This document shows positions 45,096 through 53,853 of a stretch of 64,000 nt of DNA, in pieces. Source of the DNA: Halobacillus dabanensis (GTDB taxonomy: Bacteria; Bacillota; Bacilli; Bacillales; Halobacillaceae). The stretch lies in the NCBI RefSeq assembly GCF_900114165.1, contig NZ_FOSB01000002.1:372001-436000 (forward strand), written 5' to 3'. The position numbers and the translations under genes were made by a program. The notes below the pieces were generated by a model that ran no database searches, was not told the DNA's origin, and saw nothing but the letters and a program-made list of their open reading frames with translations. Every line of letters starts with the position of its first letter. Position 1 is the stretch's first letter.

Positions 45096-46595
45096 ATGCT
45101 TACAAGTTCCAGTGTTTTATTATGGACCGTCATCCTTTTATTGGCTGTATACTTTGCCGCTGTAACGTGGGTGGGTAAAAAAGGACAGGCCCATAGCCGC
45201 TCGATGTCCGGTTTTGCTACTGCCCGTGGAAAAGTCAGCCCATGGCTTGTCGGCGCAAGTTTTGCCACCTCTTACGCAAGTGCCAACCTATTCATCGGAG
45301 TCCCGGGTCTCGCCTACGAACATGGCACCGCAGTGCTCTGGTATACCCTTGGTTGCTTTGGTGTCTCCTGGGTCGGACTTCTCCTTTTTGCCAAAACGTT
45401 CTGGCGTTACGGCAAAAAATTCGGCCATGTCTCAACACTCCCGGAGTGGCTTGGGAAACGTTATAACTCGAAAGCCTTGCAAGCAATCGTTTCGTTACTG
45501 ATCTTATTCAATGTTTATTATATTGTCGGGCAAAACGTCGGACTTGCGACCATCTTCGAAACCGTCCTTGGTATTCCGTATTTCTGGGGCATCATTATCG
45601 GTGTTGCGATTACGATTCTTTATATCGGACTTGGTGGGGCTTTCGCACAAATCATCACCGACGGCATTCAGGGGATTCTGATGGCGATCACCTCTATCTT
45701 CCTCGTCGTTTCCTTTCTCTGGACCATCGGCGGGGGATGGAATGTGTTCGGTGTGCTTACCGATCGCTTGAATGCCATCGACCCGAACCTGACTGCTGCT
45801 ATCGCGGACGGTGGTCCTTATAACAGTGCGCTGGCAATCATGGCGGTACAGTTCCTGCTCTTCAGTTTCGTGTTGATGCCCCACCTATTGAATAAAGTAC
45901 TGTCGATTGAAAAAGAGGAAGATCTTGCTCCGTTCACGTTATCCGCTGGGTTGGTGCTATGCATCATTTCTACGCTGATGGTGCTCGGGGGACTTGCTGC
46001 CCGTGTACTTTTCCCGAGCTTGCAAAGTGCCGATGCGGCGATACCGACCTATGTGATCGAGGCCTTCCCAAGCATCATCGCAGCCATCATGATCGTCGGA
46101 ATCATTTCCGCGATTTTATCCAGTACGGACAGCCTGTACTTAGGAGTCACTACAAGTATCGGCAACGACTTGTACCGTGTCGTCGCACCGCTTTTGACAT
46201 CTAAGAAAATGTCTGAACAAGAACTGGACAAGAAATCGTTGAACGTTGCGAAAGGATCCCTGATTGTCGTCGGACTACTGTCCCTCTACTTCTCATTAGA
46301 ACGACCAGAGTCCCTGGCATTCCTGATCCAATTCAGCTTTTCCGCGATCATATCCGGTATCATCGCTCCGATCACGCTCGGGTATTTCTGGAACCGTGCG
46401 AATAACTATGGCGCCATCGCGGCAGTCATTACAGGGGCTTCCCTTTATGTCATCTTCACGTCTCTCAACTTGATCGGCAATATCTTTATTGCCATGTTCT
46501 TCAGTGCAGCTGCTGCCTTCCTCATCATGGGAATTGTGAGCGGGTTGACGGCAAAAGCGAGTGCGGAGAAGTTGGTGTTGAAGAAATCCAGTTAA
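45096..46595 (+). CDS. Sodium:solute symporter (SSS family)
   Basis: 499 residues, about 13 membrane helices. SSS hallmarks include VGASFATSYASANLFIGVPG, LGGAFAQIITDGIQG, and the sodium-site region GIISAILSSTDSLYLGVTTS. The substrate is not evident; within the S-box operon it presumably brings in the acid activated by the ligase. Last gene before the terminator at 46603-46640. Confidence 0.93.
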   Translation: MLTSSSVLLWTVILLLAVYFAAVTWVGKKGQAHSRSMSGFATARGKVSPWLVGASFATSYASANLFIGVPGLAYEHGTAVLWYTLGCFGVSWVGLLLFAKTFWRYGKKFGHVSTLPEWLGKRYNSKALQAIVSLLILFNVYYIVGQNVGLATIFETVLGIPYFWGIIIGVAITILYIGLGGAFAQIITDGIQGILMAITSIFLVVSFLWTIGGGWNVFGVLTDRLNAIDPNLTAAIADGGPYNSALAIMAVQFLLFSFVLMPHLLNKVLSIEKEEDLAPFTLSAGLVLCIISTLMVLGGLAARVLFPSLQSADAAIPTYVIEAFPSIIAAIMIVGIISAILSSTDSLYLGVTTSIGNDLYRVVAPLLTSKKMSEQELDKKSLNVAKGSLIVVGLLSLYFSLERPESLAFLIQFSFSAIISGIIAPITLGYFWNRANNYGAIAAVITGASLYVIFTSLNLIGNIFIAMFFSAAAAFLIMGIVSGLTAKASAEKLVLKKSS

Positions 46596-46602
46596 CTAAA
46601 AG

Positions 46603-46640
46603 TACCAGCTTTCCTTATGATTAGGAAGGCTGGTATTTTA
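46603..46640 (+). terminator. Terminator of the S-box operon
   Basis: ACCAGCTTTCCT pairs with AGGAAGGCTGGT around a 7-base loop, followed by ATTTTATAT, 8 bases after the symporter stop. Confidence 0.82.
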
Positions 46641-46653
46641 TATATCACTAATG

Positions 46654-46703
46654 GTGCCTGACCCTCAGCGTACTAAAGCATTAGCATAGTAGGGGTCAGG
46701 CAC
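46654..46703. repeat. REP-like 50-bp imperfect palindrome, copy 1
   Basis: Ends GTGCCTGACCC and GGGGTCAGGCAC, with a shared centre containing CTAAAGCATTAGCATAG. It is the inverted, diverged copy of the element at 49849-49898; both are exactly 50 bases. Confidence 0.75.
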
Positions 46704-46813
46704 AAAATCAGGCTTAACCGTCAGTCTGCTTCTTATCCATTCCTATCCCTCATATATTGATATCATTCATAACATTTACCATGAAAAATAGAAATTTATA
46801 AGGGGATGGATGA

Positions 46814-47524
46814 ATGAGAATAAGTTACAGAAAGTGGTCACAATATCCTTATCAAGGAGAGCAATTCCCTCCCCAACCTTCCCCCGCACCAGCTTACTTT
46901 CCGATGTTTTTTATATTCAGGCAAGGAAATGATGAATTCCTTGATCCTTTCAGACAGCGTATTAATTGGCAAATTAAAAATCCAGAAAACATTGACTGGG
47001 CTAGAGAGCTATCGATTGTAGAGCAAACCTTATCAGTTCTCACACCTGCCCAAACCCAACTTGCACAATACTGGGGGACTGCGGAATCCACTCAGAATAT
47101 GCTCCCTATGATTTTCAATCTAGCCAGAAAATACAGGCTGGGATCACCGCAAATCGCCAGAGTGCTCGGATATTTTCACGCGGCTGTCAATGATGCTTTT
47201 GTGATATCGTGGCACTTTAAATACCTTTGGGATGTGGCCCGTCCCAATCAATACGGCCAAAACCTGACTCCTATATTGGTTACACCGCGCTTCCCTTCCT
47301 ACCCTTCTGCCCATGCCACTGTAGCAGGGTGTGCCGAATCGATATTAACGTATTTCTTTCCACAAGAAGCATCAGGCATACGGAAAACAATGGAAGAATG
47401 TGCTTTATCACGTTTGTACGCGGGGGTACATTTCAAAGTGGATAATGATGAAGGATTGAGATTAGGGAGACAAATCGGGAATATCGTTGTCAACGTACTG
47501 AGAACGCAAAATCTCAATATATAG
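46814..47524 (+). CDS. Vanadium-dependent haloperoxidase/PAP2-superfamily protein
   Basis: 236 residues. The three phosphatase-like motifs are complete: KYLWDVARP (Lys-x6-Arg-Pro), PSYPSAHATVAG (PSGH-like), and SRLYAGVHFKVDND (Ser-Arg-x5-His-x3-Asp). Length and spacing resemble bacterial vanadate-haloperoxidase-like proteins rather than membrane PAP2 phosphatases; no signal peptide or membrane helix is seen. Actual halide oxidation is not established. ATG with GGGGAT. Stands alone between a REP element and its terminator. Confidence 0.85.
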   Translation: MRISYRKWSQYPYQGEQFPPQPSPAPAYFPMFFIFRQGNDEFLDPFRQRINWQIKNPENIDWARELSIVEQTLSVLTPAQTQLAQYWGTAESTQNMLPMIFNLARKYRLGSPQIARVLGYFHAAVNDAFVISWHFKYLWDVARPNQYGQNLTPILVTPRFPSYPSAHATVAGCAESILTYFFPQEASGIRKTMEECALSRLYAGVHFKVDNDEGLRLGRQIGNIVVNVLRTQNLNI

Positions 47525-47576
47525 TAAAAAACAGCCATGTCGCTGATTACACCTGGAAAAAATGAAGGGAAAACCA

Positions 47577-47616
47577 AAAGTAACTGACGCCACTCCATGG
47601 TGTACAGTTACTTTTT
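47577..47616 (+). terminator. Terminator of the haloperoxidase-like gene
   Basis: AAAGTAACTG...CAGTTACTTT outer stem with an inner CCAC/GGTG stem, followed by TTTTTT. The rest of the gap to 47870 holds no gene seen. Confidence 0.85.
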
Positions 47617-47870
47617 TGATTTCCAAGAACTTTATTCTTGAACCACATCTGTTCATAAACTGGTGCTTCATATAGAAATAAACTTTCGGCTTCTATTTAA
47701 GTGAAAGAATGAATGCTCCATTTGGAAAAAACGGGTAGCTGAAAGGTATCCAAGCTTAAAGGCCACTATATACCAGTATTTAATCGGTCCCTCTACCCTG
47801 GGAGAAACTTTTCCGTTAAGGATAAAAAATTGTGGCAACAATGATGTATAAAAAGGAGGACAGTAAAAAC

Positions 47871-48851
47871 ATGAATTTGCAGTTGCTGGAAATTTATACC
47901 CCTAGAGGATTCTTGAATATGGAAGAGATAAAAGAAACCTTTCCCGTAGTGGCCTATTGGACTTTCGAGGAAACAGAAGAAAGAATGCTGACGAAGGTTC
48001 TATTAGAAACAAATGATGTTGAACAAATCCTTAATTATTTGGAGAAATTGCCCGGTAGTAAAAACGCTTATCAAGTCATGCTGCTTCCTGTCCAAACCTT
48101 TCTCCCCCGTGAAGAAGTGGAAGAAGTGGATAAAGAAAAAGATCTCGAGCGAGCTAGCCGGCAAGAATTGTATACAGCCGTTGAAGTATCGAGCCACACG
48201 AGTATCAGCTATATGTGGTTCATCATTTTTTCCTCCATCGTTGCGACGGTCGGCATTATTAAAAACAGCCCGGCTATCGTCATTGGTGCGATGGTGATTG
48301 CCCCTATTATCGGCCCCGTGACCGCTGTTTCATTTGCTTCCGTTCTCGGGGACTTCAAGTTAATACGACACTCTTTACTTACATCCTTGTTCGGGGTGGG
48401 GATCCCGATCCTAGTTGCTACTGCATTCGGATTCTTCTTCCCGATTCCTACTTCCAGTAGTGAGTTCCTTTCAAGGACAGATATACAAATTATTGATGTT
48501 ATAGCAGCGCTCGCTGCAGGGGCTGCGGGTGCTCTCTCTTTCGTGAAAAGGAATGAAGGTGCACTTGTAGGCGTAATGGTATCTGTTGCTTTACTGCCGC
48601 CTGCTGTTGTATTCGGTATGATTCTCGGAACGGGGAAATGGGAAGAAGCGGTTGTTCCATTCCTATTGTTGATGGTGAATGTAAATTCGATTCTTCTATC
48701 AGCAGTAATCGTATTCTGGGTAAGTGGCATTAAACCAACCAATTGGCAAGACATACAGAACGCAAATAATTCTCGTAAACTTTCTCTTCTATTCATTTCC
48801 TCTATCTGTATTGTACTGGTCACGGCTATTATATTTATTAACTTTATTTGA
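47871..48851 (+). CDS. DUF389 family membrane protein
   Basis: 326 residues from ATG at 47871 (AAGGAGG 11 bases upstream; an earlier in-frame start is not supported). A soluble N-terminal region of about 110 residues precedes six membrane helices with the DUF389 core IVIGAMVIAPIIGPVTAVSFASVLGD and ALVGVMVSVALLPPAVVFG. Function unknown in this family. Stop followed by a bidirectional hairpin. Confidence 0.9.
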   Translation: MNLQLLEIYTPRGFLNMEEIKETFPVVAYWTFEETEERMLTKVLLETNDVEQILNYLEKLPGSKNAYQVMLLPVQTFLPREEVEEVDKEKDLERASRQELYTAVEVSSHTSISYMWFIIFSSIVATVGIIKNSPAIVIGAMVIAPIIGPVTAVSFASVLGDFKLIRHSLLTSLFGVGIPILVATAFGFFFPIPTSSSEFLSRTDIQIIDVIAALAAGAAGALSFVKRNEGALVGVMVSVALLPPAVVFGMILGTGKWEEAVVPFLLLMVNVNSILLSAVIVFWVSGIKPTNWQDIQNANNSRKLSLLFISSICIVLVTAIIFINFI

Positions 48852-48872
48852 TCCATTGGTGGATGAACAAAA

Positions 48873-48903
48873 CAGAGCCCCAGTGACACTCACTGGGGTT
48901 CTG
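48873..48903. terminator. Bidirectional hairpin between convergent DUF389 and aldo/keto reductase genes
   Basis: CAGAGCCCCAGTG/CACTGGGGTTCTG stem with a 5-base loop in the 70-base gap between convergent genes. T runs are short on both strands, so efficiency is uncertain. Confidence 0.65.
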
Positions 48904-48922
48904 ATATATGATCTACCATAAT

Positions 48923-49765
48923 TTAAAATTCTTCATAAATCGCAGGATCCTGATCGTTTATTCTTCCATCAGGGCGAGTTAATTCTGCTATCCGGCCCAT
49001 TTCCTTATCGCTTAGAGAAAAATCAAAAATCGAGATATTTTCCAGCTGACGTTCAGGGGACGAAGATTTAGGAATGGAGATCGCTCCTAGTTGATAATGC
49101 CATCGCAAAATAACCTGTGAAATCGTCTTGTCATGGTTAACAGCAATCGATCGAATGGTTTCATTCTGTAAAACTTCACTTGCTCGGGCTAATGGACTCC
49201 ATGATTCTGTTTTGATGTTATTCTCGTGGTGCCATATTCTTTGTTCTTCCTGGTTGAAAAATGGGTGTAACTCTATTTGGTTGATGCTTGGTTTTATTCC
49301 GGTTTCCTTCTCGAGACGCTCCATATGTTCCGGTAAGAAATTACAGACACCAATCGAACGTATCAGCCCCCATTTTTTAGCATCGATTAATGCTTGCCAT
49401 GCTTCTACATAAATATCTTGTTTAGGGTTGGGCCAATGGATCAGGTATAAATCATAATAATCGAGGTTTGCACGGTATAAGGATTCTTGGATCGTAGTGA
49501 CAGCTTTATCGTACGAATGATAACGACCTGGTAACTTGGATGTGATTCTTAATTCTTCTCTTGGAACCGATGCACGTTGGACAGCTTTCCCAACGGTTCC
49601 TTCGTTTTCATAAATATAAGCTGTATCTATGAGTCGATAACCTGTATCAATCGCACCGCTTATGCTATTGGCTCCTTCATTTCCATTCAGCTTATATGTA
49701 CCCAAACCGATCACTGGCAACGTAAGTCCATCATTAAGTTTGATTTCCGGGATGGAAATACTCAT
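48923..49765 (-). CDS. Aldo/keto reductase
   Basis: 280-residue NADPH-dependent reductase. Signature GYRLIDTAYIYENE with catalytic Asp/Tyr, Lys in RITSKLPG, His in YLIHWPNP, and C-terminal IPKSSSPERQLENI for the cofactor phosphate. ATG with AAGGAG. Same strand as the kdu genes but separated by a REP-like element; may reduce uronate-derived aldehydes, or be unrelated. Confidence 0.92.
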   Translation of the reverse strand: MSISIPEIKLNDGLTLPVIGLGTYKLNGNEGANSISGAIDTGYRLIDTAYIYENEGTVGKAVQRASVPREELRITSKLPGRYHSYDKAVTTIQESLYRANLDYYDLYLIHWPNPKQDIYVEAWQALIDAKKWGLIRSIGVCNFLPEHMERLEKETGIKPSINQIELHPFFNQEEQRIWHHENNIKTESWSPLARASEVLQNETIRSIAVNHDKTISQVILRWHYQLGAISIPKSSSPERQLENISIFDFSLSDKEMGRIAELTRPDGRINDQDPAIYEEF

Positions 49766-49848
49766 AACTACTCACTCCTTCCTTATAATAGTTTAAGGTT
49801 ACCATCCATGTGATAGACTTCCAAATAATTGAACTTCCTTTTTTTCTG

Positions 49849-49898
49849 GTGCTTGACTCCCACTATGCTAATGCTTTAGCGCAGTGGGGGTCAGGCAC
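49849..49898. repeat. REP-like 50-bp imperfect palindrome, copy 2
   Basis: GTGCTTGACTCCCACTATGC opens and GGGGGTCAGGCAC closes the element; the centre CTATGCTAATGCTTTAG is identical to the reverse complement of copy 1. Lies between the hydrolase and aldo/keto reductase genes. Confidence 0.75.
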
Positions 49899-49919
49899 CA
49901 CTAAGGGAAGAAGGACTTG

Positions 49920-50891
49920 CTACATCAACTGTTTTTTCAGCCATGCTGTGCTGGAGCCACCACTCACTTCATGTCCTCCCTGGAAGCATTCACTTTCAAA
50001 AACACTATCCTTACTCTCAGTATTATAAATGGACCTAATCCTCTCGATTGCAAGATGAGCGTGTCTACTCGGGAAAACTTCATCACCCTCACCTGCCTCT
50101 ATAAATAAAGGTTTGGGAGCTATCATTCCTATTAATTCCGGCATTTCCGCCAACCTCAATAAACCTGGTATATAGTTATCCAGGCAATGCACTGTTGCCA
50201 AAACACTTCCTTTGAACGTATTGGGATATCCACTTAAAACAGTAGCTTTGACACGATCATCTAAAACCGATAGTAGAGTTGCAATCAACCCTCCTCCGGA
50301 AAATCCGACCACTCCTATCTTAGCTTCGGGATACGTCTCTTTTATGTAATCTAAAGCAATTTGTGCTTCAAATGTTCTTAATCCTGCCAGTGTTTTCCCT
50401 GCCATCAGATGATGAACCGCTAACGTATAACAAGAGTTTGCTTTTTCTCTATCCGCCTCCAACTTCCGATCCCCCAAGCCGATCATTTCTGGTACAAACA
50501 CTTTAAAACCTTCTTTTACTAGCTGAACAGCCCAATCATTATGTGAAGTAGGAGTATAGCGCGGGGATCCATCTTGATACAGACCAACCATTTCTCTGCT
50601 GCCATATCCGTGGCCATGTAAAGCTAAAACAATGGACATTCTCCGGTCTGAAGGGGCATGTTTTGGTGTTAGAACGTACATAGGAACGGTCATTTCATCC
50701 ACGGAAGTAAAAAATACGCGCTGCCGTAAATAACACTCGCAATCCACCGTCTCTTCTATCACCCCGGATTCTCCTGGTTTCGTTTGTTGGAAATGCCCTA
50801 AAACCTCTCTAAGTTTTTCTGAATCCAATCTATCTTGATCTGCTACCGTTCTATCATAAAGACGGTTTAAATATCGATTGATACCATTCAT
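49920..50891 (-). CDS. Alpha/beta hydrolase (dienelactone hydrolase/acetylesterase-like)
   Basis: About 323 residues from ATG at 50891 (AGAGGGG upstream). Oxyanion strand VLALHGHGYG, nucleophile elbow VVGFSGGGL, Asp in EAGEGDEVFPS and His in CFQGGHEVSGG form a full triad. No signal peptide, so it acts on imported material. Directly downstream of kduI, so de-acetylation of pectin-derived oligomers is likely but not shown. A GC-rich hairpin in the 50940-50985 gap may partly separate it from kduI. Confidence 0.85.
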   Translation of the reverse strand: MNGINRYLNRLYDRTVADQDRLDSEKLREVLGHFQQTKPGESGVIEETVDCECYLRQRVFFTSVDEMTVPMYVLTPKHAPSDRRMSIVLALHGHGYGSREMVGLYQDGSPRYTPTSHNDWAVQLVKEGFKVFVPEMIGLGDRKLEADREKANSCYTLAVHHLMAGKTLAGLRTFEAQIALDYIKETYPEAKIGVVGFSGGGLIATLLSVLDDRVKATVLSGYPNTFKGSVLATVHCLDNYIPGLLRLAEMPELIGMIAPKPLFIEAGEGDEVFPSRHAHLAIERIRSIYNTESKDSVFESECFQGGHEVSGGSSTAWLKKQLM

Positions 50892-50993
50892 GAAATCCCC
50901 TCTTCTTATTCGGAGTTTCCAACTTTTCCTGGACAACAAACACGAAAATCCGATTCAACTTTGCGTCGAACCGGACTTTCCCACTGCCAGCGT

Positions 50994-51827
50994 TTATTTC
51001 AGTTTATCCATCTTCACATGGTCCATATCTGTAAACGTATAGTTTTCTCCAGCCATCGCCCAGATGAAGGTGTAATTATTCGTCCCTACACCAGAGTGGA
51101 TCGACCATGGTGGGGATAATACCACCTGTTCATTTTTAACTACAAGGTGCCGGGTATCGTCTGGCTTACCCATGAAGTGGAAGACTCGGGACTCCTCATC
51201 CATATCAAAGTAGAGGTAAGCTTCCATACGACGATCATGAACGTGTGGCGGCATCGTATTCCACATGTTGTTCGGAGCAAGTAAAGTCATGCCCATCATG
51301 AGTTGACAGCTTTGCAAACCATCTTCATGGATATATTTATAAATCGTGCGATTATTGGATTCCGCATCAGATCCTAATTTAGTAGGAGTTGCATCTTCAA
51401 TCGGAAGTTTTTTTGTCGGATATTCTTTATGAGCAGTTGCAGAGGCTAAGTAGAAACGGGCAGGCTGAGAAGCATCGACACTATCCAACTGCACGTCTTC
51501 ATTTCCACGTCCGACATACAGGCAGTCGCGTTTGTTCAGTTCATATGTTTCTCCATCGACGGTGACTTTCCCTTTTCCATCAGAGATGTTGATGATGCCG
51601 ATTTCTCTTCGTTCCAGGAAAAATTCTGTTTTCAGAGTTTCCTGGTCTTCTAATTTCAGAGGTTTCACTGTCGGGACAGCCCCACCAGTAATCACTCGAT
51701 CATAGTGAGAGTACACCATATTGATTTCACCTTCTACAAACAGGGACTCTACCAGAAATTCACTTCTCAATCTTTCACCATCATACTGTTTTACATCTGT
51801 CGGATTTGTTGCATACCTTACTTCCAT
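50994..51827 (-). CDS. kduI: 5-dehydro-4-deoxy-D-glucuronate isomerase
   Basis: About 277 residues of the KduI cupin family: MEVRYATNPTDVKQYDGERL start, GIINISDGKGKVTVDG, and metal ligands in MPPHVHDRRMEAYLYFD. Converts the unsaturated uronate 5-keto-4-deoxyuronate to 2,5-diketo-3-deoxygluconate. The second ATG (51827) is chosen because AGAGGAG lies 7 bases upstream; the first ATG (51833) sits against it. Follows kduD by about 40 bases. Confidence 0.96.
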   Translation of the reverse strand: MEVRYATNPTDVKQYDGERLRSEFLVESLFVEGEINMVYSHYDRVITGGAVPTVKPLKLEDQETLKTEFFLERREIGIINISDGKGKVTVDGETYELNKRDCLYVGRGNEDVQLDSVDASQPARFYLASATAHKEYPTKKLPIEDATPTKLGSDAESNNRTIYKYIHEDGLQSCQLMMGMTLLAPNNMWNTMPPHVHDRRMEAYLYFDMDEESRVFHFMGKPDDTRHLVVKNEQVVLSPPWSIHSGVGTNNYTFIWAMAGENYTFTDMDHVKMDKLK

Positions 51828-51867
51828 TTCCATTCTCCTCTCATTTATGAATCATTCTATAAACCTA

Positions 51868-52623
51868 TTAAGAGCTCATCCATCCACCATCAACATTTAA
51901 AATATGTCCATTCACGTAATCGGCGGCATCAGAAGCTAAGAAAATTGCTGCACCTTGTAAATCATCCGGTGATCCCCATCGTCCTTGAGGGATCCGGGAT
52001 GTAATATAGGCATTTCTTTCTTCATTTTCACGGATCGGTGCTGTGTTATCTGTGGCCATATAACCAGGTGCGATAGCATTGACATTGACGCCTTGACTTC
52101 CCCACTCATTCGCAAAAGACTTCGTCAAACCGGCGACCGCGTGTTTACTTGCTGTGTAAGCTGGTACCTTAAGCCCCCCCTGATAGGAGAGCATAGAAGC
52201 GATGTTGATAATTTTCCCGGATTTATTTTCTAACATATGTGTACCTACTTCACGGCATAGTTGAAAGACAACGTGCTGGTTGACATCAATGACGTCAAAC
52301 CAATCTTCATTAGAATAGTCTTTCGCATCAGACCTGCGGATGATGCCTGCATTATTGACGAGCACATCGACCCGTCCCCGAATGGCAATCGCATCAGCGG
52401 CAAGCTTTTCTGCTGCTCCTTTTTCACTAAGGTCAGAGATGATATCGTGAAACGTTCCCCCAACGTCTTCTACTTTCTCTTTTGTATCCTGCAAGGTTTT
52501 CGTACCGACCCCGATCACCTCTGCCCCTGCTTTAGCGAGGCCGACAGCAATTCCTTGTCCCAATCCCCGGCTTGCTCCTGTTACCAAAGCTATTTTACCT
52601 TTTAAAGAAAATAATGATTCCAT
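51868..52623 (-). CDS. kduD: 2-dehydro-3-deoxy-D-gluconate 5-dehydrogenase
   Basis: 251-residue SDR: LVTGASRGLGQGIA, NNAGIIRRSDA, YTASKHAVAG, and C-terminal VNGHILNVDGGWMSS. Product feeds the KDG kinase/aldolase route (those genes are not in the window). First gene of the leftward kdu unit, directly under the LacI-type operator/promoter at 52676-52722. Confidence 0.96.
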   Translation of the reverse strand: MESLFSLKGKIALVTGASRGLGQGIAVGLAKAGAEVIGVGTKTLQDTKEKVEDVGGTFHDIISDLSEKGAAEKLAADAIAIRGRVDVLVNNAGIIRRSDAKDYSNEDWFDVIDVNQHVVFQLCREVGTHMLENKSGKIINIASMLSYQGGLKVPAYTASKHAVAGLTKSFANEWGSQGVNVNAIAPGYMATDNTAPIRENEERNAYITSRIPQGRWGSPDDLQGAAIFLASDAADYVNGHILNVDGGWMSS

Positions 52624-52675
52624 CTGAATGAAAAACCTCCTTAGACTGAATCCTTTCTATTTACCATTGCACTCA

Positions 52676-52722
52676 AATAACAACGTTGTTATTATTGTAA
52701 ATGTAAAGGCTTTCTTTGTCAA
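52676..52722 (-). promoter_or_regulatory. kduD promoter with LacI-family operator
   Basis: Minus strand TTGACA (52717-52722), 17-base spacer, TACAAT (52694-52699), immediately followed by the perfect 18-base palindrome AATAACAAC/GTTGTTATT (52676-52693). The divergent LacI-family gene starts 130 bases away and is the likely ligand-responsive repressor. Confidence 0.85.
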
Positions 52723-52854
52723 CGAAGTTATCGCTTTAATTAATTTCCGTACGTTTGCTGATATAATTTATAATTTGAACAAGATAAACAAACGAAAATA
52801 GACTTTAAAACCAAAAGATAGAAGAACTTTTATACAAAAGGTGGAGGATTAGCT

Positions 52855-53853
52855 ATGGGAGTTACCATTAAAGATATTGCCAAAGCAGCGGAGGTCAGCT
52901 ATTCGACTGTTTCTAAAGCACTGCGTGACAGTCCGCTCGTCAAAGAACCAACAAAACAAAAGATCATCAAGATCGCCCATCAACTGGGATACCAGCCGAA
53001 CGTAGCAGCACGGAGTCTCGTATCAAAGAAATCCCAAACCATTGGCGTTGTGTGGCCTACCATTGAACGCGTCACCCATTCAGCCCTGGTGACAGGCTTG
53101 AACAAACAACTAGAAGAGCTTTCCTATACTACACTGATTTCCATTAATGAGATGGAAGACGCCATAAACACATTCAACCGCTATCAAGTCGACGCCATTG
53201 TTGCTTTTAATGAGAAAAATTCACGAGAACCTGCAAAATCCACTGTACCAATCGTCACTTATGGCATCGCCCACGAAGACTCTCCCTTTCCTACAGTGGA
53301 CGTCAACCGTAAGCAGGCGATTCAAACTGCTGTAGACCATTTAGCGCGGACAGGGCATCGATCCATAAGCTATATTGGTGATATGGTCCAGGAAGATCAT
53401 CTGCAGGAAGAAAAGGTAGAAGGTTTCCGACAAGCCATCAAAGATTATGACCTTGAACTGAATTCGACTTCGATCATCAAAGTAAATGACCTGGCATCTT
53501 ATGATGGCTACGAAGCTATGAAGGAGTTATTGAAAAAAACAGACCATCCCAGCGCCGTCATCAGTGGAAGTCATGATTTATCCAAAGGGATTCTGCGAGC
53601 GATTCAGGAAGCCGGTCGATCCATTCCTGAAGATATCTCCATCATTAGTTATGACAACATTCCCGCTACAGAGGATTTGGAATTACCGTTATCAACCGTG
53701 GGTGTCCCGTTGTCTACGATCACCGAAAAACTCTCAGAAATTTTGATTGCCTTGATCAATGAAGAAACAGTCGAGCAAAGTATCTACTTAAAACCCGAAT
53801 TGAATATCACTCAATCTTGCAAAGCATGGAATGGAGGAGAGACAAATGAATAA
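52855..53853 (+). CDS. LacI-family transcriptional regulator (KdgR-like)
   Basis: 332 residues. Helix-turn-helix TIKDIAKAAEVSYSTVSKALR, hinge YQPNVAARSLVSKKSQTIGV, and a type I periplasmic-binding fold (DAIVAFNEKN, VDHLARTGHRSISYIGD, ISIISYDNIPATEDLELPLS). Divergent from kduD with a shared control region; overlaps the acetylesterase gene. Effector is probably a pectin breakdown product such as KDG (inference). Confidence 0.9.
   Translation: MGVTIKDIAKAAEVSYSTVSKALRDSPLVKEPTKQKIIKIAHQLGYQPNVAARSLVSKKSQTIGVVWPTIERVTHSALVTGLNKQLEELSYTTLISINEMEDAINTFNRYQVDAIVAFNEKNSREPAKSTVPIVTYGIAHEDSPFPTVDVNRKQAIQTAVDHLARTGHRSISYIGDMVQEDHLQEEKVEGFRQAIKDYDLELNSTSIIKVNDLASYDGYEAMKELLKKTDHPSAVISGSHDLSKGILRAIQEAGRSIPEDISIISYDNIPATEDLELPLSTVGVPLSTITEKLSEILIALINEETVEQSIYLKPELNITQSCKAWNGGETNE

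Noticed and set aside
47700-47830. Possible structured leader upstream of the DUF389 gene
   Set aside because: Some local pairing, but no match to the conserved cores of riboswitch classes I can recognise (M-box, yybP-ykoY, c-di-AMP).
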